DNA of 35,082 bases from NCBI GenBank assembly GCA_023512725.1, contig JAILZB010000012.1, forward strand, positions 1-35,082. The letters run 5' to 3'. The notes beneath the pieces are model-generated. The model was given only the letters and a program-made list of their open reading frames with translations. It did not search any database and was not told where the DNA came from. Every line of letters starts with the position of its first letter. Position 1 is the stretch's first letter. Origin of the DNA: Chloroflexota bacterium (GTDB lineage: Bacteria > Chloroflexota > Dehalococcoidia > SpSt-223). Below are positions 1-7,360 of the stretch, one piece after another. The position numbers were made by a program, and so were the translations under genes.

Positions 1-169
1 CTCGCCCAAGGCGAACATCAGCAGCTGCTTGAGAAGAGCCCGGCGGCCGGACCGGCTTGACATCGATCACAGCTGGCATTTCGTGCACCCTCGCCCCGGA
101 GACCCTCGCGCACCCCGGGGGCGCGCGCCCGCACGCGGCGCCGCGCGCCCGTACGTGCAGCGCCCCGGC

Positions 170-721
170 TCAGGAAGCCGCCCGCGCCCCCGACGGCCCC
201 CACGGGCTCCGTCCCGCCGGCGCCGCGAAGAGGCCGCCCCGCACCAGTCCCGCCAGCGTCCCGCGCGCCGCCGCCAGCCAGAGGCCCGTCAGCAGCAGCG
301 TCAGCACGAAGGCGTAGCCCGCCAGGCCGGGCGCCTGCAGCAGCGCGGCCACGCGCAGGGTGCTCAGCGTGTAGGCCGCCATCGGGAAGGTGAACGCCCA
401 GAAGGAGAGGGAGAAGGGGATTCCCCCGTGAAGCAGGTGGTGAAACGAGACGGCGAGCGCCACCCCCAGCGCCCAGAAGCCGAAGCCCCAGAGGAGCATG
501 GCCAGCAGGTTCAGCGTCCCCATCTCCGGGACGAGACCGAGCGCGCGGCTCGTCTCGGCCAGCCCCATCAGGCCGGTCGTGCCGACGCCCACCGGACCCA
601 GCGTGATCCAGAAGGTTGGCGCCATCTCTACACCCGGCAGGGGGTGCTGCAGGAGACGGGCGAGGATGAAGGCGGCCATCAGCACGAAGAGCAGCAGGCT
701 CCATCGGGCGACGTGCGTGAA
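170..721 (-). pseudogene. TDT-family transporter (TehA/Mae1-like), C-terminal half only
   Basis: The reading frame encodes about five hydrophobic segments, including the stretch PTFWITLGPVGVGTTGLMGL, which resembles the second half of tellurite-resistance/dicarboxylate (TDT) transporters with ten membrane helices. Family members are roughly 320-380 residues; only about 180 are present. Upstream of the homologous part (THVARWSLLLFVLMAAF, before codon GTG at 685) the frame soon meets a stop near 745, and the DNA beyond is a GC-rich repeat region with no N-terminal half. I infer a 5'-truncated relic. It could still be translated from the GTG at 685 (171 codons), but a half-transporter is unlikely to work. 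It is convergent with nothing and lies downstream of the sugar-transport operon on the same strand. Confidence 0.5.
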
Positions 722-787
722 GGATCGTGGTACCCGTGCGGGTCATGGAGAGAGCGCGGGAGTCTCCCGGGGGTCGCTTCCGGAAAG

Positions 788-827
788 GACGTCATGACGC
801 CAGATCTGACGTCATGACGTCAGATCG
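788..827. repeat. Tandem 20-bp repeat containing TGACGTCA palindromes
   Basis: Two adjacent 20-bp units (788-807 and 808-827) share GACGTCATGACG followed by YCAGATC. Each contains the self-complementary core TGACGTCA or a close variant. The same ATGACGTCAT palindrome recurs around 4375-4384, upstream of the sugar-binding protein gene, so the motif brackets the ABC-transporter operon at both ends. It could be a regulator binding site or part of a dispersed repeat; no promoter is evident here. Confidence 0.5.
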
Positions 828-859
828 TGCGACGACTTCCGGGAGACTATGCCCGCTCC

Positions 860-940
860 GGGCCCCACCCGGGCCCCACCCGGGCCCCACCCGGGCCCCA
901 CCCGGGCCACCCCGGCCCCACCCGGGCCACCCCGGCCCCC
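860..940. repeat. GC-only tandem repeat (GGGCCCCACCC units) after the permease gene
   Basis: Four exact 11-bp units of GGGCCCCACCC run from about 860 to 903, followed by variant units. Each junction creates a CCCGGG palindrome, so a transcript could fold into strong GC hairpins. The array ends just past the stop codon of the second permease gene, at the end of its operon, where it may serve as a rho-independent-like barrier without a U tract. It has no spacers and is not a CRISPR. Confidence 0.6.
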
Positions 941-945
941 CGGCC

Positions 946-1776
946 TCAGGCCTTGAGCGAGCCCGCCAGGAGGCCGCGCACGAACCAGCGGCTGAGGAGG
1001 ACGTAGACCAGCAGCGTGGGCGCGGCCGCCAGGACGGCGCCCGCCATCTGCACGTTCCACTGGACGATCTGGCTGCCGGCCAGGTTCTGCAGGGCGACCA
1101 TCACCGGCTGGTTGGGCGGGTTGGTGATGGTGACCGCGAAGAGGAACTCGTTCCAGATCTGCGTGAACTGCCAGATCCCCACCACCACGAAGCCGGGCAG
1201 CGAGAGCGGCAGGATCAGGCGCCGGAAGATCGCCCAGTAGCCGGCGCCGTCGATCCGCCCCGCCTCCACCAGCTCGCCGGGGATGTTGACCATCCAGTTC
1301 CGGAACATGAGCGTCGTGATGGGGATGCCGTAGATGACGTGGACCAGCACCAGCCCCGAGAGCGTGTTGTAGAGGCCGAGGCCCTGCAGGAGGCGCAGGA
1401 GCGGGATCAGCACGCTCTGGTAGGGGATGAACATGCCGAAGAGGAGCAGCCCGAAGAGCAGGCGGTCGCCGCGGAAGCGCCACTTGGAGAAGGCGTAGCC
1501 GTTGACCGCGCCCACCAGCGCCGAGAGGAGCGTCGCCGGCACGGCGATGAGGAGGCTGTTGCGCAGGTTGGGCGCCAGCTGCGCCCAGGCCGCCGCGTAG
1601 CTGGAGAGATCCCAGGCGTGCGGCAGCGACCACATGCGGGCCACGCTCACCTCCGCCGTCGGCTTCAGGCTGGTGAGCACGAGGACGTAGACGGGCGTCA
1701 GGTAGAAGGCGGCGGCCGCCACCAGCGCCGCGTAGACCAGGAAGCGCCGCAGCCGGAAGGGGCTCCCCCGCCTCAT
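946..1776 (-). CDS. Carbohydrate ABC transporter permease, MalG/UgpE type
   Basis: A 276-residue inner-membrane permease of a CUT1-type sugar importer. It starts with a basic tail (MRRGSPFRLRRF) followed by a first membrane helix, and about six helices are visible in all. Around residue 185 it carries the EAA loop, ELVEAGRIDGAGYWAIFRRL, which docks on the transporter ATPase. Length and layout match the MalG branch. The ATG overlaps the stop of the preceding permease gene by four bases (ATGA), so the two are translationally coupled. It is the last gene of a three-gene operon with no ATPase gene, so a shared MsiK/UgpC-like ATPase elsewhere is expected. The likely substrate is glucose or a related hexose, judged from the binding protein. 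Confidence 0.93.
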   Translation of the reverse strand: MRRGSPFRLRRFLVYAALVAAAAFYLTPVYVLVLTSLKPTAEVSVARMWSLPHAWDLSSYAAAWAQLAPNLRNSLLIAVPATLLSALVGAVNGYAFSKWRFRGDRLLFGLLLFGMFIPYQSVLIPLLRLLQGLGLYNTLSGLVLVHVIYGIPITTLMFRNWMVNIPGELVEAGRIDGAGYWAIFRRLILPLSLPGFVVVGIWQFTQIWNEFLFAVTITNPPNQPVMVALQNLAGSQIVQWNVQMAGAVLAAAPTLLVYVLLSRWFVRGLLAGSLKA

Positions 1777-2738
1777 CCCGCCGACTCCCCCCGCAGCGAG
1801 GAGACCAGGTAGGGGACCATGAAGAGCGCCACCAGGAGGAGCATGACCACGGCGATGGCCGCCCCCTGGGCGAACTGGTTGGCCTGGAAGGTGGTGGTGA
1901 ACATGTTCATGCTCAGCATGTCGGTGACGAACATCGCCCCGGGGCCGGTCATGGCGTAGACCAGGTCGAAGATCTTCAGCGAGACGTGGGCCAGGATGAC
2001 CACATTGGCGACGGTGATGGCGCGCAGCTGGGGGAAGGTGACGCGCCAGAAGGTCGCCCAGGGGCCGGCGCCGTCCACCTGCGCCGCTTCCTTCAGCTCG
2101 TCGGGGATGGCGCGCAGGCCGGCCAGGTAGAGCGCCATGGAGAAGCTGGACATCTGCCAGACGGCGGCGACGACCAGCGCGATCAGCGCCAGCGGCAGGC
2201 CCACCTGGATCTGGCCCAGGTGGAGGGCGGGCACCACGCGCGTGTCCACGTACCAGAGCGGCGGGTGGCGGACGCCCAGCCGCTGGAGCAGCAGGTTGAC
2301 GCCCGTGGAGGGGTCCAAGAGCCAGCGCCAGGCCACGCCGGTGACGATGAAGGCGATGGCCATGGGGAACAGGAAGACGTTCTCGAAGAGGCGCTCGGCG
2401 CGGATCCGCTGGTCGACCAGGAGCGCCAGCGCCAGCCCGACGGCGGTGCAGGCCAGGATGAAGAGGAGCGTGAAGACCACCATGTTGCGCACGTCCGACT
2501 GGAAGCGGAAGTCGCCCAGCAGGCGCGCGTAGTTGCGCAGCCCGGCAAAGGAGAGGTTGGCCAGGAGGCTGTTCCAGTTGCTCAGCGAGACGGCCACCGT
2601 CCAGCCGATGAAGCCGTAGACGAAGAGGCCGACGGCGGCCAGCGAGGGCAGCAGCGTCAGCACGGGCCAGAGCCTCTCCGCCCGCCTCCCCGGCCGGAGC
2701 GATCCCGCCGGGGGCGTCCGCCGTCCCGGCTCTGTCAT
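1773..2738 (-). CDS. Carbohydrate ABC transporter permease, MalF/UgpA type
   Basis: A 321-residue permease and partner of the MalG-type subunit. A basic N-terminus (GRRTPPAGSLRPGRRAERLW) precedes the first helix, then about six membrane segments. The EAA loop appears as ELKEAAQVDGAGPWATFWRV, followed by a PQL turn, as in CUT1 permeases. I chose the ATG at 2738 because GGGGGGAAGG lies a few bases upstream; an in-frame extension to 2789 has no such signal and would add only low-complexity residues. It is the middle gene of the operon, about 60 bp after the binding-protein gene, with a four-base overlap into the next permease gene. Confidence 0.92.
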   Translation of the reverse strand: MTEPGRRTPPAGSLRPGRRAERLWPVLTLLPSLAAVGLFVYGFIGWTVAVSLSNWNSLLANLSFAGLRNYARLLGDFRFQSDVRNMVVFTLLFILACTAVGLALALLVDQRIRAERLFENVFLFPMAIAFIVTGVAWRWLLDPSTGVNLLLQRLGVRHPPLWYVDTRVVPALHLGQIQVGLPLALIALVVAAVWQMSSFSMALYLAGLRAIPDELKEAAQVDGAGPWATFWRVTFPQLRAITVANVVILAHVSLKIFDLVYAMTGPGAMFVTDMLSMNMFTTTFQANQFAQGAAIAVVMLLLVALFMVPYLVSSLRGESAG

Positions 2739-2800
2739 GGCCTTCCCCCCTGCTCCCGCGGGGGGCCGGCCTCGCGGCCGGCCCCCCACCCGCCTTCCGC

Positions 2801-4120
2801 TCAGCGGATCCCGTTCTCCTGCGCGGCCGTCTTCAGCGCCTGGAGGAACTGGTCCACGTTCTTCGTGCTGACCAGGATGTTGACCGCCTGGTTGGCCGCT
2901 GTCAGGAAGGCCGGGCTGGCGGCCGAGCCGTGCGCCAGGCTCGGGGTCAGCGCGTCCACCTTGAAGTCCTGCATGGCCTGCTGGCTATAGGTATCGTACT
3001 TGCTCGGGTCGCCGTCGGTCCGCGCCGGGATGGAGCCCTTCAGCGGGTTGAAGGCGTCCTGCCCCGCCTTGGAACCGAGCACCTTGAGGAAGTCGGTCAC
3101 TTCCTGGGGGTGCTTGGCGCCCACCGGCAGCCCGAAGGCGTCGGAGACGACCATGAAGTCCTGGGCGGTGCCCGGCGTCGTGGTCCAGCCGAAGTCGACG
3201 CCCGGCTGGAGGTGGAGGCTGGTGGTGAAGTAGCCCTTGGCCCAGTCGCCCATCACGTTCATGGCCGCCTTGCCGTCGGCCACCATCTGCGAACCGTCCT
3301 GCCACTCCAGCGCCGCGTGGTTCGGGTTGACGTAGTCCAGCATCTGGACGAAGGTCTGGGTGGCCTGGCGGACGCCCGGATCGTCGAAGGGGAGCTGCCC
3401 CTTCCAGAGGGCGTCATACTTCTCCGGGCCGAGCACGCCCAGGAGGACGTCCTCCCAGAGCATGGTCGCCTCCCACTGGTCCTTGTCCGCCAGCGCCAGC
3501 GGCGTCACGCCGTGCGCCTTGAGCGCGTCGGCCACCTGGAAGAACTCCTGGAAGGTGGTGGGCGGCTTCAGGTTGTACTGGTCGAAGATCTTCTTGTTGT
3601 ACCAGAGGACGTTGCCGCGGTGGATGTCGACGGGCACCGCGTAGACGTGCCCGTTTTTGCTCAGCATGTCGATGAGCTGCTTGGGGAAGACGTCGTTCCA
3701 GCTCTGCTGCTGGTAGAGGGAGTCCAGGGGCTGCATCTTGCCGGCGTTGACCCAGGCCATCAGCTCCTCACCGGCGTGGACCTGGAAGGTGTCGGGCGGA
3801 TTGCCGGCGCTCATGCGGTTGGCCAGGACCGCCTTGGCGTTGGAGCCGGCGCCGCCGGCCACCGCCTCGTTGATCACCTGGACGCCGGGATCCTGCTTCT
3901 GGAAGAGATCGATGAGCGCCTTCAGCCCGTCGGCCTCGCCACCCGCCGTCCACCAGCTGAAGATCTCGATCTGCTTGGCCGAAGAGCTGCTCGTGCTGCC
4001 GCCGCTGCCGCCCGCGGGCGCGGCGCCCTGCTGGCCGCCCGTCCCGCCGCCGCATCCCGCGGCCAGCCCGACCATCAGGAGGGTCAGGGCGCCGGCCGCG
4101 AGCGACCGGATAGGCCTCAT
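2801..4120 (-). CDS. Glucose/mannose-type ABC transporter substrate-binding lipoprotein
   Basis: A 439-residue extracellular solute-binding protein, family 1. The first 23 residues form a lipoprotein signal peptide ending in GLAAGC (Cys23 is the predicted lipid anchor), followed by a Gly/Ser-rich linker. The mature part has the landmarks of glucose/mannose-binding proteins of the GtsA/Thermus type: FSWWTAGGEADGL, PPDTFQVHAG, VPVDIHRGNVLWYN, NVMGDWAKGY, SDAFGLPVGAK and FNPLKGSIPARTDGDPSKY. The resemblance rests on recalled family motifs, so glucose, galactose or mannose is the likely ligand. The start is the ATG at 4120 with GGGAAGGGGG about eight bases upstream; in-frame upstream codons lack signal-peptide character. 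It is the first gene of the sugar importer operon. Confidence 0.93.
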   Translation of the reverse strand: MRPIRSLAAGALTLLMVGLAAGCGGGTGGQQGAAPAGGSGGSTSSSSAKQIEIFSWWTAGGEADGLKALIDLFQKQDPGVQVINEAVAGGAGSNAKAVLANRMSAGNPPDTFQVHAGEELMAWVNAGKMQPLDSLYQQQSWNDVFPKQLIDMLSKNGHVYAVPVDIHRGNVLWYNKKIFDQYNLKPPTTFQEFFQVADALKAHGVTPLALADKDQWEATMLWEDVLLGVLGPEKYDALWKGQLPFDDPGVRQATQTFVQMLDYVNPNHAALEWQDGSQMVADGKAAMNVMGDWAKGYFTTSLHLQPGVDFGWTTTPGTAQDFMVVSDAFGLPVGAKHPQEVTDFLKVLGSKAGQDAFNPLKGSIPARTDGDPSKYDTYSQQAMQDFKVDALTPSLAHGSAASPAFLTAANQAVNILVSTKNVDQFLQALKTAAQENGIR

Positions 4121-4652
4121 GGAAGCTACCCCCTTCCCGTCGCATGCCGCATGCAGGTCCCCCGGGCCGCGGCCGCCCCTGCCCACCGGCTCCGCGCGCG
4201 AGCCCGCCGGGGCCTTTCTTCGGTAAATGAAGTTCGCGGGACGGGCGGCGGTTCCTTCCAGCGGAGAGCGGCGCGGGCCTCGGAGTTCGGGCGGGGGCCG
4301 GTGCGGGCCTCGGAGTTCGAGCGGGAAGCGGCGCAGGGTCTCCCGGCGGGCACCGCACGAAATGACCGCACGAAATGACGTCATGGTGGCACGGACGCCA
4401 TCATGGCGTCATCTGGGGCGGAAGCGGCCGGACCCTTCGCGGGGAGACCCGCGCGTCGTGTCGAGGGAAGGCGTACAACTTCGCCCGGGCGGCGCCCGCC
4501 GCCGGAGGAGAGCGCTTCCTGAAAGCCGAATGCGCACGGTGGAACCATCACCTGCGCCGGCGGGCCCCGCGGTGCCGGAGGGCCCCGCGACGCCGCCGGG
4601 CGCCGACCGCGACACCGCGGCAGGGGCGCCGGCGCCGGGAGGAGGCGGTCCG
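4121..4652. promoter_or_regulatory. Divergent intergenic region with operator-like repeats
   Basis: About 530 bp separate the leftward sugar-transport operon from the rightward lactonase gene, so both promoters should lie here. Visible structure: a perfect interrupted palindrome GACGCCAT-C-ATGGCGTC at 4394-4410; a TGACGTCA palindrome near 4376-4383; a tandem 13-bp CCGCACGAAATGA at about 4352-4377; and a direct repeat of about 30 bp (GCGGGCCTCGGAGTTCG) at about 4272 and 4304. I could not fix convincing -35/-10 boxes. A sugar-responsive repressor acting here is inference. Confidence 0.5.
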
Positions 4653-5468
4653 ATGCGGGCGGAGGAGCTCTACCTGCTCGACCTGGGCTGGCTGGGCGGC
4701 GACTGCGGCTGGTTCCTTCCGGGCGCGGCGGGCGGCGCCGCCACGGCGGCCGACCGGAACCCGCCGAGGAAGTGGGTGGAGATCCCGGTGACGGCGGTGG
4801 TCGTCCGCCACCCCGACGGGGTCGTCCTCTTCGACGCGGGCGTGGCGCCCGACGCCAACCAGACCCACGACCCCGGCGTCGTCTCGGCCTTCCCCGTGGT
4901 CCGCTTCTCCGAGGAGAACCGGATCGAGGAGCAGCTGGGACGGATCGGGCTCCGGCCGGAGGACGTCCGGTTCATCGTCATCTCGCACCTGCACTTCGAC
5001 CACGTGGGGCAGCTGGGGCCCTTCCTCGCGCACGACATCCCCATCATCGTCCAGAAGCGCGAGCTGGAGGCGGCGCTCTACATGCTCTGGCAGGGGAAGG
5101 GCGGCGCCTACGACTTCACCGACCTGGAGCGGCTGCGCGGCGCGCGCTGGGCGCCCATCCAGGACGACCGCTTCGAGCTCCTGGAGGGCGTCTGGCTGGA
5201 GAAGACCGGCGGGCACACGGCCGGCCACCAAGTGATGCACGTCCAGACGGCGCCGGGGCGCTGGTACACCTTCACCGGCGACTACCTCCACATCCCGGAC
5301 GAGTACCGGCTGGAGGCGAAGGGCTGGCTCCTGGGCGACGCCGAGGAGTGGCACGCCTACATCCGCAAGCTGAAGGTGATGGAGCGGGCGCGCCAGGCGA
5401 GGCTCGTCCTCAGCCACGACCCGGAGCTCTGGAGCAAGTACCCGGCGGCGCCCAACCCGCTGCCCTGA
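4653..5468 (+). CDS. Metallo-beta-lactamase-fold lactonase, AttM/AiiA (BlcC-like) type
   Basis: A 271-residue metal-dependent hydrolase of the N-acyl-homoserine/gamma-butyrolactone lactonase family. The dinuclear zinc site is complete: SHLHFDHVGQ gives His112, His114, Asp116 and His117; GGHTAGH gives His188; FTGDY gives Asp210; LSHDPELW gives His255. Family enzymes open acyl-homoserine lactones or gamma-butyrolactone. The start is the ATG at 4653, seven to eight bases after GGGAGGAGG; the open frame continues upstream but without family-like sequence. The gene sits 25 bp before an iron alcohol dehydrogenase of the hydroxyacid-oxoacid transhydrogenase type on the same strand, which parallels the blcC-blcB pairing of gamma-butyrolactone catabolism. 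Substrate assignment is inference; quorum quenching remains possible. Confidence 0.88.
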   Translation: MRAEELYLLDLGWLGGDCGWFLPGAAGGAATAADRNPPRKWVEIPVTAVVVRHPDGVVLFDAGVAPDANQTHDPGVVSAFPVVRFSEENRIEEQLGRIGLRPEDVRFIVISHLHFDHVGQLGPFLAHDIPIIVQKRELEAALYMLWQGKGGAYDFTDLERLRGARWAPIQDDRFELLEGVWLEKTGGHTAGHQVMHVQTAPGRWYTFTGDYLHIPDEYRLEAKGWLLGDAEEWHAYIRKLKVMERARQARLVLSHDPELWSKYPAAPNPLP

Positions 5469-5493
5469 GGAGCGCGAGGAAGGAGGGTCGCCC

Positions 5494-6792
5494 GTGCGGC
5501 CTACGGATATCGCCAGCTCGCCGCTGACCGACACCGTCTTCACCCTCAACGTGCCCGACCTGAAGGTGGGCCTGGGCGCGACCCGGGAAGTGGGCTACGA
5601 GGCGAGGCGCCTCGGCATCCGCAGGGCGCTGGTGGTGGTCGGCCCCCGCCTGGAGGGCTCGGAGACGCTCGGCACGGTGCTGGAGTCGCTGGCGGCGGAG
5701 GGCGTCGAGAGCGAGCTCTGCACGCGCGTCCGCGTCGAGCCCGAGGACGAGGCGGTGCTGGAGGCCTACCAGGAAGTGCGCGAGAAGCGCTTCGACGGCG
5801 TCGTCTCCGTGGGCGGGGGCTCCACCATCGACACCGCCAAGATGCTCAACCTGCTCACTTCCTACCCGGCGGAGCTGATGGACTACGTCAACAAGCCGGT
5901 GGGGAAGGGGCTCCCGCCCGGGGGGCGGCTGAAGCCGCACGTGGCCGTGCCGACGACGGCGGGGACGGGGAGCGAGAGCACCGGCGTCGCCATCCTGGAC
6001 ATCACGGCGCTCCGCGTGAAGACGGGGATCAGCCACCCCTACCTGCGGCCGGACGTGGCCGTGGTCGACCCGCTCAACACGCTCTCGCTGCCGCCCATGG
6101 TGACCGCCTCGGCGGGGCTGGACGTGCTCAACCACGCCATCGAGTCGTTCACGGCGCGGCCCTACACCAGCCGGCCGCGGGTGGCGCGGCCGGCGGAGCG
6201 GCCGGTCTACGCGGGGGCGACGCCGGTGGGCGACATCTTCGCCCTGGAGGCGATCCGCTGGGTGCACCGCTTCCTGCGGCGCGCCGTCGCCCGGCCGCAC
6301 GACCTGGAGGCGCGCTACTACATGGCGCTGGCGGCGAGCGTGGCCGGCATCGGCTTCGGCCACGCGGGCGTGCACGTGCCCCACGCCATGGGCTACCCCA
6401 TCGCGGGGCTGGTGCGCGGCTGGCACCCGGCCGACTACGACTTCGGCTACCCGCTCAGCCCGCACGGGATCAGCACGGCCATCCCGGCGGCCTACGTCTT
6501 CCGCTACCTGGCGCGCTTCGACCCGGACCGCTTCGCGCAGGTGGCGGAGGCGCTGGAGCTGCCGGCGGGCGACGCCGCGCAGGTGGGCGAGCGCCTCTTC
6601 GACTACTACATGGACCTTCTTTCGACGCTGGGCATCCCGCTGACGCTCGGCGAGATCGGCTTCGGCCGGGCCGACCTGGAGCGGCTGACGGAGGGGACGA
6701 TGGCGCAGCAGCGGCTGATCGGCCTCGCCCCCAAGGAGATCACGCGCGAGGAAGTCCGCCGCCTCTTCGAGGAGGCGCTCTCCGGGGAGTGA
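5494..6792 (+). CDS. Iron-containing alcohol dehydrogenase, hydroxyacid-oxoacid transhydrogenase (ADHFE1)-like
   Basis: A 432-residue group III metal-dependent alcohol dehydrogenase. The N-terminal nucleotide-binding half has SVGGGSTIDTAK (residues 105-116) and PTTAGTGSES (153-162). The C-terminal helical half supplies the metal ligands Asp210 and His214 (GLDVLNHAIESF), His297 (VPHAMGYPIAG) and His324 (SPHGIST). The stretch ERPVYAGATPVGDIFALEAI and the overall length fit the ADHFE1/HOT branch, which oxidises 4-hydroxybutyrate to succinic semialdehyde with 2-oxoglutarate as acceptor. It starts at GTG 5494 with AAGGAGGG six bases upstream. With the lactonase just before it, it could form a gamma-butyrolactone to succinic-semialdehyde route; no succinic-semialdehyde dehydrogenase gene follows. 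Confidence 0.9.
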   Translation: MRPTDIASSPLTDTVFTLNVPDLKVGLGATREVGYEARRLGIRRALVVVGPRLEGSETLGTVLESLAAEGVESELCTRVRVEPEDEAVLEAYQEVREKRFDGVVSVGGGSTIDTAKMLNLLTSYPAELMDYVNKPVGKGLPPGGRLKPHVAVPTTAGTGSESTGVAILDITALRVKTGISHPYLRPDVAVVDPLNTLSLPPMVTASAGLDVLNHAIESFTARPYTSRPRVARPAERPVYAGATPVGDIFALEAIRWVHRFLRRAVARPHDLEARYYMALAASVAGIGFGHAGVHVPHAMGYPIAGLVRGWHPADYDFGYPLSPHGISTAIPAAYVFRYLARFDPDRFAQVAEALELPAGDAAQVGERLFDYYMDLLSTLGIPLTLGEIGFGRADLERLTEGTMAQQRLIGLAPKEITREEVRRLFEEALSGE

Positions 6793-6970
6793 CAAGGTGC
6801 GGGTGGGCGCTGCGCGGGCTCGCGCCGGGCGTTCGTTCCAGCTCGCGAAGTGCCCTCCCCCACTCCCTGCGCGGATGCTCGGAGGGGCCTGCGCATATCG
6901 TACATCAGCCGGGTTGTCGCCCGTGGAAACCGGCGCCGCCAGCCGAGCGATGCGCGATGATCGTGGCGAT

Positions 6971-7200
6971 GCCAGCGATGCGGATTCCTAGATGTCTTTA
7001 CCCGCGGAGGCGTTCCGGCCGGCCCAGCGGTATGCCGCCTGGCGAAAACCCGCGGGGGTCCGCCGGGGGGCGGAGGAGGGGAACGGGGGCCGAGGGGGAG
7101 GGCTTCCTGGAGCGAGCCGCGCGCTGCGCGGGGTGAAAATCCGGTCACCCCGGCGGGAGGCACCCGGGAGTAAAGACATCCAGATTCCCGGATCGCTGGC
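6971..7200. mobile_element. Possible MITE: 230-bp element with imperfect terminal inverted repeats
   Basis: The left end begins GCCAGCGATG and the right end closes with the exact complement of its first nine bases (ATCGCTGGC). Within the arms an 11-bp core, GATGTCTTTAC, is repeated in inverted orientation (about 6991-7001 and 7170-7180), and similarity extends imperfectly to about 50 bp per arm. The interior is GC-rich and holds no convincing gene. No clear target-site duplication flanks it. It may be a miniature inverted-repeat element or a long structured RNA; the rest of the 6793-7360 gap shows nothing I can identify. Confidence 0.4.
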
Positions 7201-7360
7201 CCGCGACGACCCACCCACGCCGCGCGCACGGTGGCGACGGGAAACGGTGCGAGTGCCCACGAATACGACGAAACCGTGCGGACCCGCCGAGCATCTGCGG
7301 AGGAAGTACGCCCGTGCGACCGACGGATGAAACGACGGCCGGCCGCAGCCGCCCCGGCCT

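Noticed and set aside
36-56. A 17-bp match (GGCGGCCGGACCGGCTT) between the left edge and 15548-15564, hinting at a repeated gene end
   Set aside because: In DNA this GC-rich such a match can arise by chance, and the flanks do not align.
1-169. Possible 3' or 5' end of a gene crossing the left edge on the minus strand (frame beginning near 78)
   Set aside because: Only about 26 codons are visible, with no ribosome site or recognisable family.
860-940. Regular short repeats suggestive of a CRISPR array
   Set aside because: Units are 11 bp, contiguous and without unique spacers; a simple GC tandem repeat.
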